From positions 1 through 32,984 of the forward strand of contig JABANN010000395.1 in assembly GCA_013115125.1 (NCBI GenBank): 32,984 nt of DNA. Direction: 5' to 3'. The position numbers and the translations under genes were made by a program. Shown in pieces: positions 17,085-26,974 of this stretch. The notes under the pieces are model-generated. The model ran no database searches, was not told the DNA's origin, and saw only the letters and a list, made by a program, of their open reading frames with translations. Numbering within the stretch: the stretch's first letter is position 1; each line of letters opens with the position of its first letter. Source of the stretch: Perkinsus olseni. Taxonomy: Eukaryota; Perkinsozoa; Perkinsida.

Positions 17085-19023
17085 TCACAGCTTCATGCCC
17101 TCCTCCCGCCGAGCAAAAAAGATATTGCTTGTGAACCGCGGACACAGTATACGCGAAGTTTGCGCGTCCACGATAAATCCAAATTCGAGAGGCTCCGCCA
17201 TCCACTGCGCCTTAGTCGCATCACCCATCACATCACCACTCACCTTCTCCATGACTCTGACGCTGTCTTTAACTGACTTGCATAGAACATACACCGTGTC
17301 GCTCTGATGACCCTTCCGTTGGAACCGAAACACGATATCCCGGGGATCAACTTCCACGTCGGCATGCTCCTTCAGTATTTCCTGGACCTAAACAGCGAAA
17401 CAACACGCGGAAGATTGAGTGGTCGTATGATAACTCCTTCAATTCGCCTTGAATTATATGCGTCCTGAAGGGTCCCGGGGGTGTCCGTCAGAGTCATTGC
17501 GGCGCTGTGCGGAACCGTTGTGATTTTCAATTCCATGAGCAGCAACATTCGAGCTCAAAGTTCTCCTGCAGTGCTGACGAAGGCCGTACAGGGCCACCTC
17601 AATGGGAATCGCTCTCACTCTTGACAACAGCTATCCTACTTCTGATCGGCCGTAGGTTCTCGGCAACCCGGTAAGCGTCACAACTCGATCAACTTCCCCT
17701 TCACAGCCCATAGCCAATCGCCGTAGGTCGGTCGACAAATTATGAAATCTCTCGGCTTGTTCCACGAACAAGGAGATATCATGCGCATCCAGTGGCCTGC
17801 ATGCAGGCAGCTTCAACGACAACAACCACGCTGTATGAGGGGACCCATTCCAGCGCTACTTCAACTCACAGGCGAGACTCAATGCCCACAATGCAACGAC
17901 AAATTCCTATCACATGATGAAGAGTCCACCACATGAATATCGATGACCACGTTCTACATCTCGACCGCATCATCGCTTCAACTCCGCCGACCTCTCACTC
18001 GAGCAGAAGGCGGATCCCTCCGGCAACATTAATCACAAAATTCGTTCAACGGCGCATCAGCGTGTCAAACGTGACTCGCTGACAGGTAGCGAATGGAGTG
18101 AATACAAAGGACCATAAAACTACTCTCCCGAGACTTACCGGCAGTACACGTCCCGAGGCAACACAGCCTGCAACCGCTCGGCGGTAACTAGTCTATTAAC
18201 CACCGCACATCGACCTGAAAACGGAGGAGTTACGAAAGAGTTGGTATGCGAGGATACGAACCAGTGAATCTGCCTAGTGATGAGCGCATCAACAACACAT
18301 CATCCTCACTAATGTCTTCCCTCGTAACTCTCGACATCAACTCAATCACGTCTGCCACCGTAGTCTGAAGATCGACCATCAACCTAGAGATCCCCGGTTC
18401 GATCCCTGCACCCTGCACCTCCAGAGGAAGCTTCTCGATGAGTAAGGCCTCCTGTCTCTCCGTTATCGCGAATGTATCGAGCGTCGGTATTGACGGGACT
18501 TGAGTAGCCACATGAGGATTCATGTTGTGCGTCGGAAACTCCCTCGTCGCCCAGTCTGACACCTCCTCAACCTCAGGCGATGTGTCACCACCTGAAGGGA
18601 GCCGACACATTCTCGTCGCGAAAAAAAAATTAATCTTCCCTGCTCGACGAGACGAGTACGCGGCGGAGCCGAAGATGTCCTAAGCTCCATGGCGACGCTG
18701 TTAATGTCAAGCAAAATCGCTGGTCCGCCGCAATAAATGGGACACGAGAGCGCTCAGTGACAATGGGGATGTACGGAATTGTAATCACAATCGAGAGGAG
18801 TCAGGGACTCTCGTCTCCATGTATCGCAAGAAAGTCGGAAAGCAGAGACTTATGATACAACGCCCGACGCGTGAGGAATCCGCGAGGCGGACAAAAGTGT
18901 AGAGACGAAAGTGAGCCTTGAGAGCAAGCACCTACCTCCACCCGCGGCGCTGAACCGCCGCAAATGCCGCAGCAGAGATGTAGTGGTCGAACGGGAAAGT
19001 GACGAGTGCCGCAACGACAACAT
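17085..19023 (-). CDS. Predicted mitochondrial protein, four exons, unknown family
   Basis: Exons fitted in phase: 18936-19023, 18234-18591, 17640-17796 and 17085-17387, giving about 301 residues. The first 29 residues (MLSLRHSSLSRSTTTSLLRH, then LRRFSAAGG) are Arg/Ser/Leu-rich without acids, a typical mitochondrial presequence. The middle is helical with likely coiled-coil character (ITERQEALLIEKLPLEVQGA; VEQAERFHNLSTDLRRLAMG). The C-terminal part (VQEILKEHADVEVDPRDIVF, then DTVYVLCKSVKDSVRVMEK) has a beta-alpha-beta feel like an RRM or ferredoxin-like fold, but I cannot name it. A GTGAGT-like site at about 17249 borders 33 bases that stay open in frame, so they may be retained or spliced. 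An ATG at 18610 opens the same frame as exon 2 but lacks the presequence; the spliced model is preferred. Confidence 0.65.
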
Positions 19024-19615
19024 AGTGATTCGAAAACTCCCGTTAAGACTCGTCAACTAAGCTCACTGTAACATTCTGAGAGACCTCATGCCATTCTGAG
19101 AAAGGGCGCTTCAAGTTCATTTACATTTGGCAGTTGCACAGGAACATGCCTACCAGGATGAAATGCAGAAGGGAACGACGACTACTAAACCGCTGTCCCG
19201 CCAATCTTACCTACCACATCGCGGCCTACTCCTGAGCCAACCCAACCCCTCACTATTCACTAGAGCACAACCGGTAACCTCCCCGATTGACCCACTAACG
19301 TAAGACCCCGGAAACCGTGAAATATCATCGGTATATTGTCAACATACAGAAGGCATAAAATACAACAAAGACTCTCTCATCGCCAGTTTTTCTTGTAGCT
19401 AACATCAATGCCCCTTGGCACACCCTCAGCCCTGCCATCCCTCTCAGCTCGGTGCTCTCGCTCTCGCTCGATGTTGTGGCTCGACATATCGTGGAACTGA
19501 GGATAAACGAGGTCCTTCCGGGGACTAGAAGAGGCATAGACGGCCGACCATCTCACAGAAATACTCAAATCGGTTATAATAAACCCCCCTACAAAATAAT
19601 AGAACAATGTTCTAT

Positions 19616-19629
19616 CATGACATGTCATG
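19616..19629. repeat. 14-base palindrome within CATGTCATG repeats
   Basis: CATGACATGTCATG is its own reverse complement and is followed by another TCATGAC unit, making a cluster of CATG boxes over about 20 bases. Confidence 0.45.
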
Positions 19630-19745
19630 TCATGACGATTTCTTCTACAATTCTAGTACGAGTTCGTTATGAAATTTCATGTGCATGACGTCACAGACCA
19701 TGAATCGCAATAGACTCCAAGAAATTACACAATTTTCAACTATTT

Positions 19746-19906
19746 TCTAAGGGCTTTATAATAATAAATAGCAGTTAAATAAATTTAATAATATATATTT
19801 GAGATTGAACTATTTGAGATTGATATATTTGAGGAACAGCAAAAAGCTAAAATGTTGTACTACTTCGTAAGGGCTTTATGATGATAAATAGCAATTTGAT
19901 AACCAT
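19746..19906. repeat. Pair of imperfect direct repeats in AT-rich DNA
   Basis: AAGGGCTTTATAATAATAAA (near 19749) and AAGGGCTTTATGATGATAAA (near 19869) recur with matching TAGCA continuations about 120 bases apart. Between them ATTTGAGATTGA is itself repeated. This looks like an old tandem duplication with a unit of about 120 bases. Confidence 0.55.
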
Positions 19907-20106
19907 ATTAGTCTATATATAACTACATAGGGTCTACATGCTCATAATGAGATGAGATGTTGATACAATAATAATAGTAATTAAATACTATACAGTTCAC
20001 CTGGGGGAGTTGAGCAAGGCTCAATCGCACCGTATGAAGCGTTTCCTTTGCGTAAAACCAAATAATAACGTAAGAGCCGACAATCGCGAATCAGGTGGAA
20101 CCTCTG

Positions 20107-20133
20107 GTTAACTTCAGTCCACCCGAAGTTAAC
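20107..20133. repeat. Perfect 9-base hairpin stem
   Basis: GTTAACTTC and GAAGTTAAC flank a 9-base loop. The position is about 220 bases beyond the DNAJC8-type stop, on the 3' side, so a role in the transcript end is conceivable but unproven. Confidence 0.4.
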
Positions 20134-20350
20134 TGAGGTCGCCATCCTCCGCATAATAAAATGAGACCATAATAATCAAATAAATATACAACAACGGCGT
20201 CAATCGATTCTCACTCTCATTATCAGTACACCTTTCGAAGTTTATTGATGAATTCCCTTATTGAGCAAGATATCTCAAAAAGGTGATTTGCATAACGGTT
20301 TGGTTCGCACTGTAGACGCTGCTGCGAGTATCTCAGAAGTGCATCCCCGC

Positions 20351-23340
20351 TCAGCCAACTCCCGAGCCCACCCGTTTAGTTCGGATATTGGTCTCAAACA
20401 TACGCCATCCCATCGCTCGAGCGTCCTTGCCGTGCTCCCATCGCCGCTTGGCACGGTTCGCTTGCAGTCTCTCCTCAGCTACCCGCTTCGCTCCCTTGTG
20501 CTGAGAAACAACAAAAACTGATTCAGTAATTATGCTCAGTGCCAATTCCAAACGTCCGCACGTATGAGCTATGTCCACGTAACGCATAAATAAATTCCCA
20601 GGGAAATAAGAATCGTCTTCGGCCGGCCGTTGTGCATGCAAAACTTCAGTACTTGAAGAGATAAGGATTAATCTTATTGAGAATTGTCACCGAAATTGGA
20701 AACTACCGACACTCAGACACTCTTTCAGCGCTTAGAAACTGACGACATTATTGAACGCTGAAAACACGCCTCCAATGATAGTACTCTCTTAGTAAAAGCA
20801 ACTTCCGCCGGAGCTTATGGCAGCACTCAGTGTGAGTGCCGCTGGTCCGAGAGGACAAAGCTTGACCTATTACAATACATTGGAAAAAGGGAAGAATAGG
20901 GAAAGGGAAGAATAGGAAAAGGGAAGAATAGGAAATTTACTCTTAAGTCGCGCCCAGTGTGACGGGCCTAGTGACTGTGAGCGACTCATCACAGTCACTT
21001 CCTACCAATCGCTCCTCATTCGCCTGTGCTGTGTTATTGGCATACTCCTCATCCTCCCTCTCCTTCTCTAATATCTTCTCACATTCATTCATAACCTGAC
21101 AACCTTAAGCTTCGTGACGGATTTCACAACGTAGCTCGAGTCTCGCTGAAAATCGTTGCCACATAACCCAGTGTCATTGCCGCTTTCTTGAAAAGCGCGC
21201 GCCCAGATGATCGATTATGATATAAACAACCCACATCATTATTGAAGTCCTCTCCCTCCAGATCAAGCGGGTCCTTGCCATCCCTCATCCTCTCCACATT
21301 CTCCTTCTTCCGTCGCTTCAAAACGCGCTTCTTAGCATGCGGGATAATCTAAAACAGCTAGAGGTGTCAGAAAAACAATCTCGCAAGAAATTGGGTGAGA
21401 AACCCTCTTTCATTCAAAGTGGACACACGAGACTATTCTGACGGAAGTCTCGTCAGAGTATTTCCCTGCGTCAGCAGCGATGAATATTTTACCGTTTCGT
21501 CACAGTACGAAACGCCAAATATCACGGTAAGCTGAGTTGAAGACGGCATGCGAGCCCATCATCAATGAGCAGCTTCCGCAGGAAGACCGCAGCGCAGCTC
21601 CACCCTGGTTTTCAGAACGTCCCGCCATCACGACAACTCTTCCCTCACCACCTCTCTATATTTATCGTTGTAATTAGGGTCGTTAATATCCTTGAGTGCC
21701 TTAGCCAGGACCTGGAAGGCCTCTGCTGCCTTGGGGTGGCTGCACTTATCAGGATGGACGAGTAATGACAGTCGACGGTATCTGTCGAACACTCAGACTA
21801 TCACACCACAGGAACACCCTCCAAATTCCGGCTACCCCTAAAGTTAGATTTCAACCTTTTCAAAACCGAGCCGAGAAAGCCAGCGTGAAGTTTCTCCCCA
21901 GGCAATTCATCACCGAGTCAAAATTCTTTTCGTCGAAAATCATAATCCACACGATATTAACATTCGCATAACATGGATCACCACGCCTCTCACCAGCCCC
22001 ACTCACTGTTTCTGTATTTCCTTATCCGTATGCTCTTCGGTCGGGTCCAATAGCAGCACTTCGTACCTGTCAACGACCATTGTCAGGCGCTCCACTCCTA
22101 CACGAAGCTACTGATGCAAACGCATGATGATCACGAAACCCATTTTGGACACGGAACGCATTTTCCTAGTAGTACACTTATGAAACGATTTCGAAAAATA
22201 CAAATCATTTTCGGTCCGATATACATCCCATCACAGCACCTCCATCATTTGCGCTATATAACATGCCAAAAACGAGTTCAAAACGATATGGAAAACAAAA
22301 ATGAAGTGACGATCGAAGCGAGAAACTGTGCAACTCGCTTCCGAACCATAACCGCGCAGTGTATTTAGATGCGCTATTACAGGGAAGCATCAATATCAAG
22401 CCAGCCACTGCTTGCCAGTCCGAAAAATTCAACTTCGGAAATCCAATAGCACTCCACCGACAATTCGCGTATATTCCCACTGAAAATGCCTCATCCCTTC
22501 TACTCGGATAACGGTTATGACGTTGACAAGCAATGACAATGAATTATCGTACGAAATATCCCGGAGAAGGTGACCTTACGCGCTGCTGAAAACTTTCGAC
22601 GTGAGTCGATCCGCCTGGTAGTTCGGATCGTTGTTGTCCTTCCCGGCGAACCTCTTGTGGAGCGCCTTATCTGAAAAAGGCTACATTTTCTCAACTTCCC
22701 TCTGCCAGTCGAAAAGCGAGGTATCAAGAACCTGAGTTTTCTGTAGTCAAGAAAGATGCGCTGAAACTGTCACAAGGTGATATTCGCTCCAGAAGTTGTA
22801 GCAGATAATAAATTCAGGATAGCAACAAGGAGCAAGCGCCCTCCCCTGGCTCATCCATCACGATTTTTTGGTAAGAGAACATACTATGGTAGCTTGAGGA
22901 CATCCCCGGACATCGCCCTGCTTACAAGAATAGATCATTTTCGCATCTACCCGGTTCGGCTGGGGAATTGGGTCTGATCATCTTCTTTTCAATTTCTGCA
23001 CACGCTGTCCATGGACACATCCCCGCTATGATCTCACGCATTGGGTTGGACATAGCGTTGTGATGAGGTCCAATTATCGAATAATAACTAGTTAATATCT
23101 GAATTTCCTCAGCCATCGGGTGGTTCACGCAAATATTCGTACCACTCCCTCAGTTCAAGGAGTCTTCCCTTTCCATGTACTACTCTTTGCCGTCTGCAAA
23201 TGATTCACCTCATCCTCGAACATCTCCATCAGGTGCGCGAACTCTTCCTCAGTTTTCGCATCGCCCTCTGGCGGAGAGCAGCTGCTGCCGTTAGCGGTCT
23301 TCCCAGCAGGCGGGGTTGCCGAGGAAGAAGAAGAGGACAT
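20351..23340 (-). CDS. DNAJC8: DNAJC8/SPF31-type J-domain protein, seven exons
   Basis: All seven exons fit in phase: 23184-23340, 22580-22670, 22007-22066, 21649-21781, 21235-21348, 21006-21095 and 20351-20500, giving 264 residues (human DNAJC8 is about 253). The N-terminus is a Ser/Pro-rich tail. The J domain runs from AYEVLLLDPTEEHTDKEIQK through RRLSLLVHPDKCSHPKAAEA, with the HPD that stimulates Hsp70 ATPase. Next come KKRVLKRRKKENVERMRDGK and DPLDLEGEDF, a family signature, then a charged helix and RAKRRWEHGKDARAMGWRMF near the C-terminus, matching the conserved WE-GRD-R--WR-F pattern of DNAJC8/SPF31. Family members are nuclear and found with spliceosomal proteins. The six introns are 513, 513, 225, 300, 139 and 505 bases. 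Intron 1 holds an antisense fragment of the secreted family. The gene ends 297 bases after the MCTS1 stop in the same direction. Confidence 0.92.
20884..20936. repeat. Three-copy purine tandem repeat in a DNAJC8 intron
   Basis: Three units of about 16-17 bases built on AAGGGAAGAATAGG lie in intron 6. A simple purine-rich expansion. Confidence 0.7.
21356..21374 (-). repeat. 19-base element shared with the MCTS1 intron
   Basis: The reverse complement of TTTTCTGACACCTCTAGCT, found two more times exactly and once with one base fewer in MCTS1 intron 1. Here it lies within the last 26 bases before the 3' splice site of DNAJC8 intron 4, so its C/T-rich strand doubles as the polypyrimidine tract. 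Confidence 0.7.
22777..23010 (+). pseudogene. 3' fragment of the secreted family inside DNAJC8 intron 1
   Basis: The plus strand encodes KRTYYGSLRTSPDIALLTRI, then DHFRIYPVR, matching KRTYYGRLGASSENGMVVLR and DNFRICPVH of the intact member at 29935-31140. Past a frame shift at about 22970, GELGLIIFF matches GKLSLVVWI. It lacks the N-terminal half and is oriented opposite to the host gene. It is most likely a stray copy inserted into the intron; the part from 22777 to 22872 matches only weakly. Confidence 0.7.
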
Positions 23341-23637
23341 CGGTGGTGGAGAATCTTTTCAGCGCGCAACGATACGGGCGAACATTTCGCCGCTCGTTAA
23401 TACCCAATACGACGCACAACCAGAACAAGAAAACTTTTTCCGAGCCTTCCAAACCCCGCGATTGCTGCACACGGCCTTCTTGCGATGGCGCGATCAATAG
23501 CGATGAGTGACTACACTACACACTAACGACAGAGGAGAGCCCACTCCCGTGAATTGGCTAGTTCTCCAATACAACACTGAATGTAGAATAGCATTGAAAC
23601 GGCGTAGTCTTGTTGCCATCGTCATTCGGCGCACAGT

Positions 23638-25507
23638 TTATAACGGCCTCGACGTCAGCTTCCACAGACCGTCATTCAAGTAATGAATATTCTCAATCGC
23701 AATGCCTTGATTGGTCGATCTCCTGAAACCAACGGGACTGTCGCAAATTCCCAAATTTCCCCTTTTCCGTCAATATTTTGGCTCTTCCCATGTTGCGGGA
23801 ATGAACACGACAGTCCTCCTGCTTGCCACTTGCTGAATTCACCACCTCCAGTACAACTCCTACTATACTGAAAACCGATGAACCCCTATATCTTTTTCTC
23901 ATTCAAAGAGAAATCCAAGATCCCTTTATCGCCCTCTCAAACTACATCTCATCGGCCGACTGCAAAGTCCTTCCAATGGCACAGATGTGTTCCTTCCCCT
24001 CAGCTATGATCGCCTGAGACATGAGAAAAGGTACTCGGAAAAATACTGTCGTAAAAACTAAGAACGCCTCTTCAACATTTTAACGTGGATATTCAAACGA
24101 AACCACGCTCACCGCGTAATATCGTGATCACCACTTCACGCATGCCGCGAGACCTCCCGATGTTCGACATATCATTTCGAATGCAGTTTCAGACGACACA
24201 ACTTCGGTGCATTCCAGCACCCTTTCGATACTTCCATCGGGGGGCAAAAACAGTTGGACCGATCAGAAATCCACATCACGATGACTATTACAACTATCTG
24301 GTCCTTCTCCAGATGCTGCGGGAGAGCGCCTCCTGGACTCGTTAAGCCGGGCGTCATTATATTAGCGCCTAAACATGACAACAAAAAAGGGAAAAGGTCA
24401 ATAACAAATACCCTCCAAGTTCTTCTCTCGAAAACTATCCTACGGGTGGGCGACCATCTCTACACAGTTCACCGCAAGTCACCGAATCCATCTTCGGACC
24501 CGATTGACCAGCAGCTTGTGATGATGATGGTGGTGACAACTTACTCGAGACAGAGAATCCAATGAAGGGCTTGCCTGGCTCGATCGGAGTTTCATTTTCA
24601 TGTGAGCCTTGGTCTAGTAGTTTCCAAGTTCATCACAATTACGCTGGAATTTCCGGGAGGAAAATTGCAAGTCACTACCTTTCAATACAAACCGGATTGC
24701 ACCGCGATCAACTCGTACCAACGGCATCATCGTGGGGACTGAAAAGACGACATATATGCGCACGATCACTCATACCGCTCCTTCCCCAACTCCTACATCT
24801 GTGCAAGGTCCTTAGGGTGGGGATCCAGGGACCATCTCTGAGCTGGAAGAACAAGACTTCGCCATTAACGGCAAACATCTGAACGTGGTCCTTGCTGAAA
24901 AAAGGCAGCAAGAACATCATCAACAACGAATCACCCAAGGGATGCAGCTCAGTGATGTGACACCGTTCTGACCACAATTTCCCATGCGATCAACAACCGT
25001 CAATTGCATCTCCGATGGAATACCATTCATCCCAATATTCTACTTTCTGACACCTCTAGCTGTGAATTCACAAGTCATTCGTCATTCCCTAACAGACTTC
25101 TCTTTGTCCCACACACTTCCTAACGAATCGAACGAGCGACTTCTATTCCATCACTATAATTTTCTACGAGTTTTCTGACACCTCTAGCTACACATTCAAC
25201 TGCTATCAGCCTTCCCAGCTCAACACCTGCTGTAATTTCCTCCCCGCACTCTCTAACGAGTGGTTATCTTTCAAACACTTCCGACACCATCAACGGAAAT
25301 TTCCTACGAATTTTCTGACACCTCTAGCTACGCCCCCAAGCCTTACCATTTCACCAAAACATTCTGAGCTTTCTTAGGAAAGAGACCAGGCGCGCATTCT
25401 TCCATCCGTGGATAGTCTTCCACTACGCTGGACTTCACGCCTCGAGCGACTGACGACTTGGCCTGATTCTGCGTCGAGATATCGCTCTCTGTGAAAGACT
25501 TGAACAT
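23638..25507 (-). CDS. MCTS1: MCTS1 (MCT-1/Tma20), six exons
   Basis: All six exons fit in phase: 25347-25507, 24797-24894, 24679-24738, 24292-24368, 23946-24013 and 23638-23722, giving 182 residues (human MCTS1 is 181). The N-terminal pre-PUA domain reads MFKSFTESDISTQNQAKSSV, then VLVKCKDHVQMFAVNGEVLF and RDGPWIPTLRTLH. The PUA domain has RGAIRFVLKGANIMTPGLTS, then PGG, VAIIAEGKEHICAIG, and ends NQGIAIENIHYLNDGLWKL. MCTS1 pairs with DENR on the 40S subunit in ribosome recycling and re-initiation; it is cytoplasmic. Human has GANIMCPG where this copy has GANIMTPG. Introns are 452, 58, 310, 278 and 223 bases. Intron 1 contains a three-copy tandem repeat. No DENR gene is seen nearby. Confidence 0.95.
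25044..25329. repeat. Three-copy repeat in MCTS1 intron 1
   Basis: TTTCTGACACCTCTAGCT occurs at 25044-25061, 25171-25189 and 25311-25329 (the latter two with one more T). The last two are embedded in longer similar blocks (AATTTTCTACGAG versus AATTTCCTACGAA before them; CTAACGA upstream), giving units of about 127 and 140 bases. A fourth core copy, inverted, is in DNAJC8 intron 4. Confidence 0.75.
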
Positions 25508-26097
25508 GATAGACAATAAGTAACGAACTGCGGAAGGAGCAGGGACGTGTGGGAGAGTTGTCAAATGGTGGCATTGTGTTGGCGTGAACCACCATCTATG
25601 AGTCGATCAGCACCATCACTCGCACTTGAATTATACCACACGGAACAAGAGGTGACGTGTGATGCTAGTAGTAAGGATGAGAATGGTATCCCTCCTCATA
25701 TGCGTTGACTGCCTGAGAGCGGGTCTCATATCAGACACATCCCCCGAGCATGAACTGGAGATCCGTTCGCTCAAAACGTGGAGCTTTCTCAGCTGCTCAC
25801 AACGGCTCCAAGAGAGTTCTCGTCATCAGCCCCTTGTCGAGGGCTTGCACGCCCACTTCGAGCACATATCCCGAATTTTCATATATCACCATTCGTCCAC
25901 GACCTAGTGTGCGGGCCCAGAGCGCCCCCATCAAAACGGAGATCCTCCCACGGGCATAGCACACCTTGTCAGACTCATACGATGAGATGAAGGAAACCTC
26001 ATAGTCACCTCCGTCCACGAACCAAGGAGCCACCTCAAAATCAACTCTCCTCTCCCACAGAAACTGTACGGCGACACCATTGAGCATGCTACAGACC
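25508..26097. other. Spacer upstream of MCTS1 with an unassigned open frame
   Basis: A minus-strand open frame (25797-26150) overlaps the last exon of the small membrane protein in another frame and runs on as GGDYEVSFISSYESDKV and VIYENSGYVLEVGVQALDKG. It looks protein-like but has no recognised family, and no phase-consistent splice joins it to the neighbour. It may be chance, a relic, or an alternative 3' exon. Confidence 0.3.
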
Positions 26098-26477
26098 TCA
26101 CTCGAAGTTCTCAACATCACTCGGTGGGAGAATACCGGCGTCTCGAGCATCTCGTATTAGCTCCATCAGCTCAGCGCGTTCCCTCTGTGAAAAAATTATT
26201 CAGAGGAGAGCTGGGTTGGAGTTATTACCTCTTTTTTCACGTAGTGCAGCCACGCTCGATGGACGGATTCGTTCCAAGAGCTTGCCACACTGCCAACCAT
26301 GTAGAAAATTACACCTGAAAATTTACGAAAAATTTGGTATTACACAAAAAAATGAAATTTTCCGATTGGAGAAAACATTGAGTCTCTTCACTTACCGAAT
26401 AGACCAGTCACCGTGACACGCCAACAGAAGTTCCAAAAATACTGCCGACGGATGTAAAAGGCCGCCCAGTTAACCAT
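26098..26477 (-). CDS. Small single-pass membrane protein, 84 residues, three exons
   Basis: Exons 26396-26477, 26229-26314 and 26098-26184 join in phase over introns of 81 and 44 bases. Each exon is too short to stand out alone. The protein starts MVNWAAFYIRRQYFWNFCWR, has one hydrophobic span (VTVTGLFGVIFYMVGSVASS), and then a charged helix (HYVKKERERAELMELIRDAR) ending ILPPSDVENFE. The Arg-rich aromatic N-terminus before a single span, followed by a charged coiled tail, is typical of small accessory subunits of mitochondrial inner-membrane complexes; that role is inference. No family is recognised. It is upstream of MCTS1 in the same direction. Confidence 0.7.
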
Positions 26478-26974
26478 CAGGGAAGAGTGGATAAAGGGCC
26501 TCCTATTGGCTGCGATGAAACTGGCTCACAGGACTACGGCGGCGCCAATGCATCGTGAGAATTAATCGACAGAAAAATGTAAGGTGGTGGGGCCGAACCC
26601 GGGTGATTTGTGCAGCCGCAGCCGGGTGAAGTACAAAATCCAATCCCGTAAGTACGATCCCCGAAAGTGCCTCCTTGGACTTTGTACCTTTCCCTTGGAT
26701 TTTGGGAATTACCCGCAGCCGGACTAGGAGTCCGTCGAGAGTTTGCCCGCATCTCATTATCAACAGGAACCACTATGTGGTCATTAGTGCGCAACGATCC
26801 AGCCATGCATAGCACGCGTTCAGTTCTGGTTGGCCCTCCGGCCTTCGCCGTAATCGTCGGCACTTGCGCAGAACTACCTCTACCCAGTGGTGGGTGAGGT
26901 ACACAAAATCCAAGGGAAAGGTACAAAATCCAAGAAAGCGCGTGCGGCAGGGTGGGCTTCCCTGGGAGGCAAAG
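26478..26974. other. Spacer carrying an inverted repeat next to a retroelement
   Basis: No host gene seen. The stretch lies between the small membrane protein and the reverse-transcriptase region. It holds the inverted repeat listed below and a further partial copy of its core (GTACAAAATCCAA near 26632), and it may be the terminal part of the element. Confidence 0.4.
26674..26934. repeat. 31-base inverted repeat around a 199-base core
   Basis: The arm at 26674-26704 and the arm at 26904-26934 are reverse complements with one mismatch. Each arm holds two copies of the core CAAAATCCAAG, or its near copy with GTC for ATC, separated by GGAAAGGTA. Inverted rather than direct terminal repeats are known from DIRS-type retroelements, and these lie just beyond the end of the reverse-transcriptase region. 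Confidence 0.7.

Larger units (their letters stand above)
19024..20350. other. AT-rich intergenic stretch with short repeats
   Basis: No gene is supported between the DNAJC8-type stop and the mitochondrial-type start. From about 19.6 to 20.2 kb the sequence is clearly more AT-rich than its surroundings and holds a palindrome, a pair of direct repeats and a hairpin, listed separately. It may be a 3' flank, a matrix-attachment-like region or old repeat debris. Confidence 0.5.

Noticed and set aside
18230-18610. Single-exon gene starting at ATG 18610
   Set aside because: The frame lies downstream of a good acceptor (CCCTTCAG) that joins in phase to a mitochondrial presequence exon at 18936-19023, so the ATG is probably intronic.
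22067-23183. DNAJC8 introns 1 and 2 are both 513 bases, suggesting a duplicated intron
   Set aside because: Their sequences do not resemble each other; the equal length seems accidental.
23693-23902. Open frame IVGVVLEVVNSASGK as an MCTS1 exon
   Set aside because: Splicing from 23946 straight to 23722 restores the conserved NQGIAIENIHYLNDGLW end; the open frame is intronic.
26534-26926. 130-residue minus-strand open frame
   Set aside because: It spans the inverted repeat and has no recognisable motif; probably non-coding.
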